Below, piece after piece: positions 28,664 through 37,996 of a stretch of DNA of 40,479 bases; the first letter of the stretch is position 1; each line of letters starts with the position of its first letter. A program made the translations under genes and the position numbers. The notes under the pieces are model-generated. The model saw only the letters and a list, made by a program, of their open reading frames with translations, had not been told where the DNA came from and did not search any database. The stretch lies in the NCBI GenBank assembly GCA_002728855.1, contig PBWA01000011.1:23579-64057 (forward strand), in the 5' to 3' direction. The DNA is from Flavobacteriaceae bacterium (lineage in GTDB: Bacteria > Bacteroidota > Bacteroidia > Flavobacteriales > Flavobacteriaceae).

Positions 28664-31105
28664 ATGGAAAAAAATCTGGTCATAGTTGAGTCACCTGCAA
28701 AAGCAAAAACAATAGAGAAATTTTTGGGTAAAGAGTACAAGGTTGTTTCTTGTTATGGTCACATTGTAGATCTACCATCAAATGAGCTTGGAGTAAATGT
28801 CGAAGGTGATTTTAAACCTAAATATATTGTTTCATCTGAAAAAAAGAAGGTTGTTAATGAATTAAAGAAAATGGCTAAACAAACAGATGTTATTTGGTTA
28901 GCAAGTGATGAAGATAGAGAAGGTGAGGCTATTGCATGGCATTTGGCAAATAATCTTGATTTAAAAAATAAAATTGCAAAGAGAATAGTTTTCAATGAAA
29001 TTACACAAAATGCTATTTTAACCGCAATAGAAAATCCTAGAAAGATTAATGAAAATTTAGTTAACGCTCAACAGGCAAGAAGAGTTCTAGATAGATTAGT
29101 TGGTTATGAATTATCACCAGTTCTTTGGCGTAAAATTAAAGGAGGGTTATCAGCTGGGAGAGTTCAATCTGTATCAGTTAGATTGATTGTAGAAAAGGAA
29201 AGAGAAATTAGCTCATTCATCCCCAAAGAAAGTTATAAAACAACAGCTTCATTTATTGATGAAAAAGATCAAAATATTGATTCACAAGGTGTTTCTATTT
29301 TTTCATCAAAAGTTGATGCCAGTTCCTTTTTAGAAAAAAATATAAATGCAAAATATTATGTGGAAAGTGTAGAAAAAAAGCCATTATTGAGAAAACCTTC
29401 TGCACCTTTCACAACTTCAAGCATGCAACAAGAAGCTTCTAATAAACTTTCATTCTCTGTAAGTAAGACAATGAATGTAGCTCAAAAACTTTATGAGGCT
29501 GGTCTGATAACATATATGAGAACTGATAGCGTTAGGCTTTCAGATGATTTTAAAAAAGAGCTTGAAGTTGAAATTAAAAATCGATATGGAGCATCATATC
29601 TTTTGCCTCGCAATTATAAAAACAAAAATAGTTCAGCTCAACAAGCTCATGAAGCTATTAGACCAACAAATCCCTCAAATGATAAAGTTCAACTTGATTA
29701 TGACCAGCTAAGACTTTATCAATTGATATGGAAGAGAACAATTGCTTCGCAAATGAGTGATGCTAAAATTGAGAAAACTCAAATTAAAATTAGACTAGAT
29801 AAATCAGATGAATTTTTTATTGCAAATGGTGAAATTCTAAAATTTGATGGGTTTTTAAAGGTTTATATTAATGATTCAGATTCTTCAAAATTTGAAGGTA
29901 TTCTACCTAATTTGAAAAATGGTGATCAGGTTTTCCTCAAAGAAATGATTGTTAATCAAAAATTTACTAATCCTCCATATCGATATTCAGAGGCTTCACT
30001 TGTGAAAAAACTAGAAGAACTTGGTATAGGAAGGCCATCTACTTATGCGCCAACAATCTCAACTATTCAAAACAGGGAATATGTAAAAAAAGGAATTTCT
30101 GAAGGAAAAGTCAGAGAATATATTCAGATTAGATTAGAGAATAATCAAATAAATGAACAAACTTTAACAGAAAAAACTGGAAGTGAAAAAGGAAAATTAA
30201 TTCCAACAGACATTGGTATTGTAGTTAACGATTTTCTTGTTGCAAATTTTAAAAATATATTAGACTATAGTTTTACAGCTGGACTTGAGCAAAGTTTTGA
30301 TCAAATTTCGGAAGGAAATCAAGATTGGACAAAAATCATCAAAAATTTTTATGAGCATTTTCATAAAAATGTAGATGATGTAAAAGAAAACGCAAAAAGA
30401 GAATCTGGTGAGAGAGTCTTAGGAAAAGATCCAAAATCAGGAAAAGATGTAAAGGTTAGATTGGCTCGCTTTGGTCCTGTTGCTCAAATAGGAAATATTG
30501 AAGATGATGAAAAACCAATCTTTGCTGGCTTTACTCCTGGTCTTCAATTAGAAAAAATCTCATTAGATCAGGCTTTAGAGCTCTTCAAACTTCCAAAAAA
30601 AATAGGAGTTTATAATGGAGACGAGGTTATTGTTAATAATGGAAAATTTGGTCCTTATATTAAAAATAACGGTATGTTTGTTTCAATTCAAAAATCAGAT
30701 GATCCAATGGAAATTAGTCTAGAAAGGGCAATCGAATTAATTGAAGAGAAAAAGAAAGCAGAAGAACCAATTGCAACATACAACGATTTACCAGTAACGA
30801 AAGGATCTGGCAGATTTGGACCATTTATTAAGTGGGATGGAAAGTTTATTAATGTTAATAAAAAATATGATTTTAATAACTTAACTCAAGAAAATATCAT
30901 AGAATTAATTGAAGATAAGATTCAAAAAGAGAAAGATAAATTAATTGCTGAATGGACCGATAAAGGTATTCGTGTTGAGAAAGGTAGATGGGGAAGAACT
31001 TTAATAATTAAAGGAACAAAAAAAATTCAGTTAGGGAAAGATGTTGATCCAAAAAAAATTACTTTAGAGAAAGCAATTGAATATTTAGATAGTAAGAAAA
31101 AATGA
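28664..31105 (+). CDS. topA: DNA topoisomerase I
   Basis: LVIVESPAKAKTIEKFLGKEYKV, ASDEDREGEAIAWHL, GLITYMRTDSVRLS; C-terminal tandem TopA repeats in place of Zn fingers. Confidence 0.97.
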   Translation: MEKNLVIVESPAKAKTIEKFLGKEYKVVSCYGHIVDLPSNELGVNVEGDFKPKYIVSSEKKKVVNELKKMAKQTDVIWLASDEDREGEAIAWHLANNLDLKNKIAKRIVFNEITQNAILTAIENPRKINENLVNAQQARRVLDRLVGYELSPVLWRKIKGGLSAGRVQSVSVRLIVEKEREISSFIPKESYKTTASFIDEKDQNIDSQGVSIFSSKVDASSFLEKNINAKYYVESVEKKPLLRKPSAPFTTSSMQQEASNKLSFSVSKTMNVAQKLYEAGLITYMRTDSVRLSDDFKKELEVEIKNRYGASYLLPRNYKNKNSSAQQAHEAIRPTNPSNDKVQLDYDQLRLYQLIWKRTIASQMSDAKIEKTQIKIRLDKSDEFFIANGEILKFDGFLKVYINDSDSSKFEGILPNLKNGDQVFLKEMIVNQKFTNPPYRYSEASLVKKLEELGIGRPSTYAPTISTIQNREYVKKGISEGKVREYIQIRLENNQINEQTLTEKTGSEKGKLIPTDIGIVVNDFLVANFKNILDYSFTAGLEQSFDQISEGNQDWTKIIKNFYEHFHKNVDDVKENAKRESGERVLGKDPKSGKDVKVRLARFGPVAQIGNIEDDEKPIFAGFTPGLQLEKISLDQALELFKLPKKIGVYNGDEVIVNNGKFGPYIKNNGMFVSIQKSDDPMEISLERAIELIEEKKKAEEPIATYNDLPVTKGSGRFGPFIKWDGKFINVNKKYDFNNLTQENIIELIEDKIQKEKDKLIAEWTDKGIRVEKGRWGRTLIIKGTKKIQLGKDVDPKKITLEKAIEYLDSKKK

Positions 31106-32247
31106 GTTTAGACTCCCTAACGCCTGTATCTGAAGAAGTTTTTTCATCTTTAACTTTTTTGCCAAGACAAATAATTGGTAGAAATATTAAAATTCACACA
31201 AAAAAACTTGGCTTTCCAGAAATTCAAGGAACAAAAATTGCCATTATTGGAGTTGAGGAAATTAGAAATTCATTTTTCCCAACACAAAAATACAGTTTAG
31301 AAAATTTTAGAAAAGAATTTTATAGACTTTATCCTGGAAATTGGGATTTTCAAATTTCTGACTTAGGGGATTTACCTAATGGAGCTGAGCCAGAGGACAC
31401 ATATTTTGCTTTAAAAGAAATATCAAGTCATTTAAGACAGCTAAATATTATCTCAGTAATCATTGGTGGAAGTCATGATATCATTTATCCACTCTATGAG
31501 TCCTACAAAATTAATAACCAACTAGTTAATATAGTTTCAGTTGATAATCAGTTTGATTTTTCTCAAGAAGAAGAACTTGTTTCTGGAAGATCTTACATGA
31601 GTAAAATAATTACGAAACAACCCAATTATTTGAATAATTACACAAATTTAGGTTATCAGAGCTATCTAATAGCTCAAGAGGAATTAGATCTAATTGAGAA
31701 ACTTCATTTTGAATCTATAAGACTCGGTTTATTATTAGATAAAATTTCAATTGCAGAACCACATCTAAGAGACGCTGATATTACTGGATTTGATATGAAA
31801 GTACTTTCCTGGGATGCTGCCCAAAATAATTCTGGAAATCCCAATGGAATCGACAGTAGGACAATATGTTCTCTAGCAAGATACGCGGGATTGAGTGATC
31901 GTTTGACATGTTTTGGAATTTTTGAATTATTTCCTTCAACACTTTTTGACAAATTAATTGCTCAAATTTTATGGTATTTTATTGAAGGATATAATTGTAG
32001 ATTTGATGAGTATCCTGTTTTGACAAGTCAAGGTTATGGCAAGTATACTGTGACTTTATCTGATAGAGAGTTAGTTTTTTATCAAAGTGAAAAAAGCAAA
32101 AGGTGGTGGATAGAAATTACAAATGAAGATTACTTAAATAATAAAATGAAAAGATCAACGTTATTATCATGCACCCATCAAGATTATTTGGATGCATGTA
32201 ATGACAAATTACCTGATAGGTGGTGGAAAGAAATTAAAAGAGGATGA
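31102..32247 (+). CDS. Arginase/formimidoylglutamase (ureohydrolase) family protein with altered metal-ligand motifs
   Basis: IIGGSHDIIYPLYE; NIVSVDNQFDF replacing DxHxD; TGFDMKVLSWDAAQN replacing SxDxD. ATGA overlap with topA. Confidence 0.82.
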   Translation: MSLDSLTPVSEEVFSSLTFLPRQIIGRNIKIHTKKLGFPEIQGTKIAIIGVEEIRNSFFPTQKYSLENFRKEFYRLYPGNWDFQISDLGDLPNGAEPEDTYFALKEISSHLRQLNIISVIIGGSHDIIYPLYESYKINNQLVNIVSVDNQFDFSQEEELVSGRSYMSKIITKQPNYLNNYTNLGYQSYLIAQEELDLIEKLHFESIRLGLLLDKISIAEPHLRDADITGFDMKVLSWDAAQNNSGNPNGIDSRTICSLARYAGLSDRLTCFGIFELFPSTLFDKLIAQILWYFIEGYNCRFDEYPVLTSQGYGKYTVTLSDRELVFYQSEKSKRWWIEITNEDYLNNKMKRSTLLSCTHQDYLDACNDKLPDRWWKEIKRG

Positions 32248-32381
32248 AAAAAATCTGATGATCTTGAATGCTAAAAAACATATGAATCGTCATTGAATTA
32301 TAAAATGTGTTAATAATTATGTTAATATCTTTAAAAATATTTAGTTTTACGGTCAAATAATAGAACTTTATTGTTTTCTAT

Positions 32382-33743
32382 ATGAAGAAATTATTGCTTT
32401 TTTTTCTTGTTTTTCTAACTGTTTTTAGTTGCGGTAAAAAAAACAGAGGTGAACTAATAGGAGTCAAACAGAAAAAATGGTTTCCTGAAAAACCCTATGG
32501 AATGACCTTGATTGAGGGAGCATCATATATCATGGGTAAATCAGATGATGACGTGGCTAATCTTCAAAATGCTCCTGCAATGACAGTTACGGTCCCTTCT
32601 TTTTATATGGATGAGACTGAAATAACAAATAGTGAATACAAGCAATTTGTATATTGGGTTAAGGATTCAGTTGCCCTATCATTATTAGCCAGAAGAGCCA
32701 GTGAACTTGAATTGGGAGAGGAACAAAAAGATGGGATAGGAGAGTTTGCTTTTAAAGATTCTGATACTTCTAAGCTATCAGAATTTCAAAAATATATGCG
32801 AGAAAACTATTTTGATCTTGCAAAACCTTTGAATTGGGATTCGGATCTAACCTGGGAAACAGAGGATTATGTGGACCAAGATTACTCTGAAATAATGGAT
32901 TCCTTATACCTTCATCCTGATTATTGGTATGATGGTCAGATGAAAATAGATGTAACTAAATTAAAGTATAAGTTCACATGGTTTGATGCCGAAGCTGCAG
33001 CAGCTGAATCGAAAAGAGTCAGAAGTCAATTCATAGACAGAAAGCCATACATTCATCATGAAAAAGGTCTTGAAATTTATCCAGATACAACCGTTTGGAT
33101 TAAGGATTTTATTTACTCTTACAATGAGCCGATGCATAATGAATATTTTTCTCATCCGGCCTTCCAGGATTATCCTGTAGTTGGAATCTCATGGAAAAAA
33201 GCTGTTGCATTTTGTCACTGGAGAACACACTATAAAAATAGTTATCAAAGATCAAAAGGTAAACCTCCTGTAAATAGTTTTAGACTTCCTAGTGAAGCAG
33301 AGTGGGAGTATGCTGCTAGAGGAGGAATCCCATCTGGTGTTTATCCTTGGGGAGGCCCCTATCTTCTCAATGATAGGGCATGCTTTCTTGCTAATTTTAA
33401 ACCCTTAAGAGGAGATTATGCTGCTGATCAAGCTGTTTATACAGTTGAGGCAAAGTCATATCTGCCAAATGATTTTAATTTATATAATATGGCTGGTAAC
33501 GTAGCAGAGTGGACCAGTTCATCATACGATTCAGGAGCTTATGATTATGTTTCAACTCTAAATCCAAACATGGCCGTGAGATCAGAAGGAAGAAAAGTAA
33601 TTCGTGGAGGATCATGGAAAGATGTTGCATATTACCTGAGAGTGAGTTCAAGAGACTATGAATATTCAGATACATCTAGGAGCTACATTGGATTTAGAAC
33701 AATACAGGATTATTTAGGTACTTCTAAGGTCAAGATCAAATAA
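32382..33743 (+). CDS. gldK: Gliding motility/T9SS lipoprotein GldK (FGE-sulfatase fold)
   Basis: Lipobox VFSC; SFYMDETEITNSEYKQFVYWV, FRLPSEAEWEYAARGG, YNMAGNVAEWTSSSY, VIRGGSWKD; followed by gldLMN. Confidence 0.95.
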   Translation: MKKLLLFFLVFLTVFSCGKKNRGELIGVKQKKWFPEKPYGMTLIEGASYIMGKSDDDVANLQNAPAMTVTVPSFYMDETEITNSEYKQFVYWVKDSVALSLLARRASELELGEEQKDGIGEFAFKDSDTSKLSEFQKYMRENYFDLAKPLNWDSDLTWETEDYVDQDYSEIMDSLYLHPDYWYDGQMKIDVTKLKYKFTWFDAEAAAAESKRVRSQFIDRKPYIHHEKGLEIYPDTTVWIKDFIYSYNEPMHNEYFSHPAFQDYPVVGISWKKAVAFCHWRTHYKNSYQRSKGKPPVNSFRLPSEAEWEYAARGGIPSGVYPWGGPYLLNDRACFLANFKPLRGDYAADQAVYTVEAKSYLPNDFNLYNMAGNVAEWTSSSYDSGAYDYVSTLNPNMAVRSEGRKVIRGGSWKDVAYYLRVSSRDYEYSDTSRSYIGFRTIQDYLGTSKVKIK

Positions 33744-33780
33744 TTTTATATATTTATTTCAAACTTAAAAACAATAAAAA

Positions 33781-34434
33781 ATGGATGAAAAAGCACTAAA
33801 AAAAAGGTTACAAGGAAAGTTAGCAATGCACATGCTATTTGGATTAGGTGGAGCAGTTGTTATTCTTGGAGCATTATTTAAAATTCTTCACTTAGAAATC
33901 GGTCCAATCACTGGAGGACTTGTACTTGGATTAGGATTAGGAACAGAGGCACTTATTTTTACAGTTGCAGCTCTTAATACAGGAGAAATCAAAGAAGAAC
34001 ATGATGAATTTGTTCAAAAATTAGGAGGGGCTAAGCCATCTGGAGGAGGTGCTCAAGAAAAAGGTCTTTCTGCTAAAATTGACGATATGTTAAGAGAAGC
34101 AAAACTTGATGTGACTTTAATGAATAAATTAACATCTAGTATTAAAAGGCTTGAGGCATCAGCCGAGGCTCTTACTCCAGCAACTGATGCTGTTAGTAAA
34201 GCCAACGAATCCTCTGAAAATTACAGCAAGCAACTTCAACTTGCTGCGACTAAGATTCAAGAGTTGAACCAACTTTATTCATCAACTATAAAGTCTGCTT
34301 CTGGTCAAGATGCATTTAATCAACAAGTTTCTGAAAATGCTGAAAAGCTTCGTGTTCAAATGGAGGCATTATCTTCAAACCTTTCATCTCTGAATCAGGT
34401 TTACACAGGTATGCTAAATGCTATGAATAAGTAA
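33781..34434 (+). CDS. gldL: T9SS inner-membrane motor protein GldL
   Basis: GLGGAVVILGALFKILHLEIGPITGGLVLGLGLGTEALIFTVAAL: two TM helices with conserved acidic residue; operon position. Confidence 0.95.
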   Translation: MDEKALKKRLQGKLAMHMLFGLGGAVVILGALFKILHLEIGPITGGLVLGLGLGTEALIFTVAALNTGEIKEEHDEFVQKLGGAKPSGGGAQEKGLSAKIDDMLREAKLDVTLMNKLTSSIKRLEASAEALTPATDAVSKANESSENYSKQLQLAATKIQELNQLYSSTIKSASGQDAFNQQVSENAEKLRVQMEALSSNLSSLNQVYTGMLNAMNK

Positions 34435-34446
34435 ATTTTATAAAAA

Positions 34447-36021
34447 ATGGCAGGAGCAAAAGAAACCCCAAGACAAAAACTTATCAGTTTGATGTATCTA
34501 GTATTCATCACAATGCTTGCACTAAATGTAAGCAAAGAGGTTCTAGATGGATTTGGGCAGATGTTCACAAAGATTTCAACTGCTAATACTAGGGTTGCTG
34601 CAAGTAATGAATCAATCTATGAAAATATTGAGATAAATGCTAAAGAGAAAGAGGGTAAGTGGATAGTTCAGGACAGAGTAGCCAAAGAAATTAAAGTTGA
34701 ATCTGACAAATTCTTCAATAAAATTCAAGAGATTAAGGACCAGATAACTGAAAAGCAAAAACTTGATGTAGAGACAGAAGAGTGGGCTAAATTAGATAAA
34801 GGTGAGGAGCTTAATATGTTATGGTTCAAAGAAGGTGGTGATGCTGCATCACAAGAGTTTATCGAAATGATTCAAGAATACAAGGGAAGTGTTCTTCGAG
34901 TTTTCGCCAGTAGATATCCAGCATATACAGAAATGGTTGAAGAACGTTTTTTTACAGGAGATGAGAACTATCAAATTGAAACCAGAGATGGAACAAAACA
35001 AGATTGGCTAAAAGCAAATTTTGAAGGTTTCCCATTAATTTCAAGTTTAGCAAAATTAACTATGATGCAAAATGATATTCGTCAGACTGAGCATGATGTA
35101 TTAACAACTTTAATGGGTAAGGAACTTAAAATGTCCTCAGCGGTTAATGAAGACAACTATATTAGCTTGCTTAAAACTGAAAAAGGTGCCTACTATCAAG
35201 GAGAAGCTTTTGATGGTAGTGTTATTTTAGGGCGTAAAGGTGGTGCTCAGAAGCCAAATGCTGTAGAAATTACACTTGATGGGACCCCACTTACTGAGGA
35301 TCAATATGAACTGATTGACGGAGGTATTAAGCTAAATGTTAATGCTGGAAGACCTGGCGATCATGTTTTAGAGGGAAATCTTATGTTTCTCAATGAAGGT
35401 GTTGAGTCTAGAATTTCAGTGAATCAAACTTTTGCAGTGATTGCAAAGCCTAATTCTGCAGTTATTTCAGCAGATAAGATGAATGTGGTGTATAGGGGAG
35501 TTGAGAATCCTCTTACAATTTCTATTCCTGGTATTGCAGATAATAAGGTTAGGGCAAGTGCACCTGGACTTAAAAGACTTCGAGGTAGTAAATTTATAAT
35601 GAACCCAGGAAAAGGTAAAGAAGTTTCTATTAGAGCTAGCGGAACTTTGCCAGATGGACAGAGCGTTAGTAGCTCAACAAAGTTTAGAATTAAAGATTTG
35701 CCCGCTCCTTCTGGTAGTGTTGCAAGACAGACAGGAACTGTATCAATACCAAAGGGCAATTTTTTAGCATCAAGAGTAGGTGCAGTATTACTAGATTTTG
35801 ATTTTGAACTTCCAATTAATGTGATTGGATTCACTATCCAAGCTCCTGGTGCCCCTGCTATTACTGTTTCAGGAAATAGACTAAATGACAGGGCAAAGTC
35901 TCTTGTTAATAGAACAAAGTCAGGATCTACTGTTCAAATTTTTGATATTAAAGTTAGGACTCCAAAGAACCCTAATTTAAGATTTAAGAATCCAGCACCA
36001 GTTATTGTTAAATTAATTTAA
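34447..36021 (+). CDS. gldM: T9SS motor/periplasmic shaft protein GldM
   Basis: MAGAKETPRQKLISLMYLVFITMLALNVSKEVLDGF; length and operon position. Confidence 0.97.
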   Translation: MAGAKETPRQKLISLMYLVFITMLALNVSKEVLDGFGQMFTKISTANTRVAASNESIYENIEINAKEKEGKWIVQDRVAKEIKVESDKFFNKIQEIKDQITEKQKLDVETEEWAKLDKGEELNMLWFKEGGDAASQEFIEMIQEYKGSVLRVFASRYPAYTEMVEERFFTGDENYQIETRDGTKQDWLKANFEGFPLISSLAKLTMMQNDIRQTEHDVLTTLMGKELKMSSAVNEDNYISLLKTEKGAYYQGEAFDGSVILGRKGGAQKPNAVEITLDGTPLTEDQYELIDGGIKLNVNAGRPGDHVLEGNLMFLNEGVESRISVNQTFAVIAKPNSAVISADKMNVVYRGVENPLTISIPGIADNKVRASAPGLKRLRGSKFIMNPGKGKEVSIRASGTLPDGQSVSSSTKFRIKDLPAPSGSVARQTGTVSIPKGNFLASRVGAVLLDFDFELPINVIGFTIQAPGAPAITVSGNRLNDRAKSLVNRTKSGSTVQIFDIKVRTPKNPNLRFKNPAPVIVKLI

Positions 36022-36027
36022 ACCAAA

Positions 36028-36933
36028 ATGAGACTTTTCTTTTGTTTTTTATTGTTTTTAAGTTTTAGTTTTCATTCATATAGTCAGGCAAATTTGTTAA
36101 ATGCCAGAGTTCCTCAGGATGTCGGTGAGATGAATGAACAACAAAAAAAGGCAAACAATAGAGAACCTCTCGAATATGGTTATGTAGATGATAGAGATGT
36201 AATATGGTCAAAAACTGTGTGGGAGGTTATTGATTTAGATGAAAGAATTAATTTCCCATACTATTATCCTATTGATACAACTTCTCTAGCACCTGATAGA
36301 AGATCATTATTTCATGTACTTAAAATGAATATTGAAAAGAAAAATATTAAGGAGGTATATGCAGGCCCTTATTTTAGAGAAAAACTTACACCAGATGAAA
36401 TAGCTGAAAGTCTTATATATATAGATACAACTGATATTGCTATTGAGGAATTTAACTCATCTGGAGTATGGCTTGACGAATTCATTTTTAAATATCCAGT
36501 GACTCCAAAGTATATTAGGCAATATTTGATTAAGGGGACCTGGTATTTTGATAAAAGATTAGGTGAATTAAAGTATAGATTACTTGGACTAAGCCCAGTA
36601 GCTGTTAATCCAAGAAGAATCAGAGAATTTGAATCAAATCCAACTTGTTGTGGAGATGATGCTGTACCTCTTTTTTGGGTTTGGTTTCCAGATGCCAGGG
36701 AATCTCTCAACAAAAACAAGGTTTTTAATTCTAAAAATTCCTCTCAACCCATAACATATGATCATATGTTAAATTCTAGACGATTTAACTCTCTGATATA
36801 TAAAGAGGAAAATGTTTATCAAGATCGTGAAATAAAAGATTATATTTCAGATGATGCATTAAGAATGCTTTTAGAATCCGAGCGCATAAAATCTGTTATT
36901 AGAGATTTTGAACAAGATATGTGGAATAACTAA
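36028..36933 (+). CDS. gldN: T9SS protein GldN
   Basis: Signal peptide; DDRDVIWSKTVWEVIDLDERINFPYYYP; follows gldM. Confidence 0.95.
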   Translation: MRLFFCFLLFLSFSFHSYSQANLLNARVPQDVGEMNEQQKKANNREPLEYGYVDDRDVIWSKTVWEVIDLDERINFPYYYPIDTTSLAPDRRSLFHVLKMNIEKKNIKEVYAGPYFREKLTPDEIAESLIYIDTTDIAIEEFNSSGVWLDEFIFKYPVTPKYIRQYLIKGTWYFDKRLGELKYRLLGLSPVAVNPRRIREFESNPTCCGDDAVPLFWVWFPDARESLNKNKVFNSKNSSQPITYDHMLNSRRFNSLIYKEENVYQDREIKDYISDDALRMLLESERIKSVIRDFEQDMWNN

Positions 36934-36940
36934 CCACTAA

Positions 36941-37885
36941 TTAACTCTCATCATCTAAGCTTTGAAGATATCTTTCAGCATCTAATGCGGCCATGCATCC
37001 TGTACCAGCAGCTGTAACAGCCTGTCTATATTCTCTATCTTGTACATCCCCAGATGCAAAAACGCCTGGTAGATTTGTCTTTGTTGACTTTCCTTTGGTT
37101 ATGAGGTAGCCATCTTTATCCATTTCAAGTTGACCCTCAAATAATTTAGTATTTGGAGAGTGACCGATTGCTATAAAAAGTCCAGATATTTTAATCTCTT
37201 TCTTCTCTCCAGTTTTATTATTTTTTATTCTAACTCCTTCAACAATTTTTTCTCCAATAACCTCATCGACTTCTGTGTTATATAAAACTGAAATATTGGA
37301 GGCCTTGTTGACTCTATGTTGCATTGCCATTGAAGCGCGCATAATATCTCTTCTCACAAGTATAGTGACATTTTTACATATTTTTGACAAATATGTAGCT
37401 TCTTCTGCAGCAGTATCACCACCACCAACAACAACAACCTCTTGATCCTTATAGAAGAAACCATCACAAACAGCACATGCTGAAACACCTCCTCCAATAA
37501 GTCTTTTTTCACTCGGTATACCAAGATATTTTGCTGATGCGCCAGTACTAATAATAATTGTTTTTGTCTGAATTTTTTTTCCGTCTTCACAGGTAATATT
37601 ATGTTGACCTCCTTTTTCTTTTGAAAATAAAACATCTGTCACATGACCTATTCTAACATCCGTTCCAAATCTCTCGGCTTGTTTTTGTAATTCTAGCATC
37701 ATAGAGGGGCCATCAACTCCGTCTGGATAACCTGGAAAATTTTCTACTTCTGTTGTAGTTGTTAGCTGACCTCCAGGCTCAAGACCTGTATATAAAACTG
37801 GTTTTAGGTCAGCTCTTGCAGCATAAATGGCAGCAGTATATCCAGCGGGACCACTTCCAATTATTAAAGTCTCAATTTGTTCCAT
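36941..37885 (-). CDS. trxB: Thioredoxin-disulfide reductase
   Basis: LIIGSGPAGYTAAIYAARA, CAVCDGFFY redox motif, VVGGGDTAAEEA, GVFASGDVQD. Confidence 0.97.
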   Translation of the reverse strand: MEQIETLIIGSGPAGYTAAIYAARADLKPVLYTGLEPGGQLTTTTEVENFPGYPDGVDGPSMMLELQKQAERFGTDVRIGHVTDVLFSKEKGGQHNITCEDGKKIQTKTIIISTGASAKYLGIPSEKRLIGGGVSACAVCDGFFYKDQEVVVVGGGDTAAEEATYLSKICKNVTILVRRDIMRASMAMQHRVNKASNISVLYNTEVDEVIGEKIVEGVRIKNNKTGEKKEIKISGLFIAIGHSPNTKLFEGQLEMDKDGYLITKGKSTKTNLPGVFASGDVQDREYRQAVTAAGTGCMAALDAERYLQSLDDES

Positions 37886-37996
37886 TTAAATTCAGGTGAA
37901 AGGTATTTAATTATTAATTAATTTGGAGTAAAACTAAAAAAAAAATAGTTGTATTTTAGGGAATAAATAAAATCTTGTTTTTTATTAATTTAATTA

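Noticed and set aside
35424-35834. 136-aa minus-strand ORF inside gldM
   Set aside because: Antisense shadow of a clear gldM reading frame; no recognisable motif.
36369-36719. 116-aa minus-strand ORF inside gldN
   Set aside because: Antisense shadow ORF of gldN without start context or motif.
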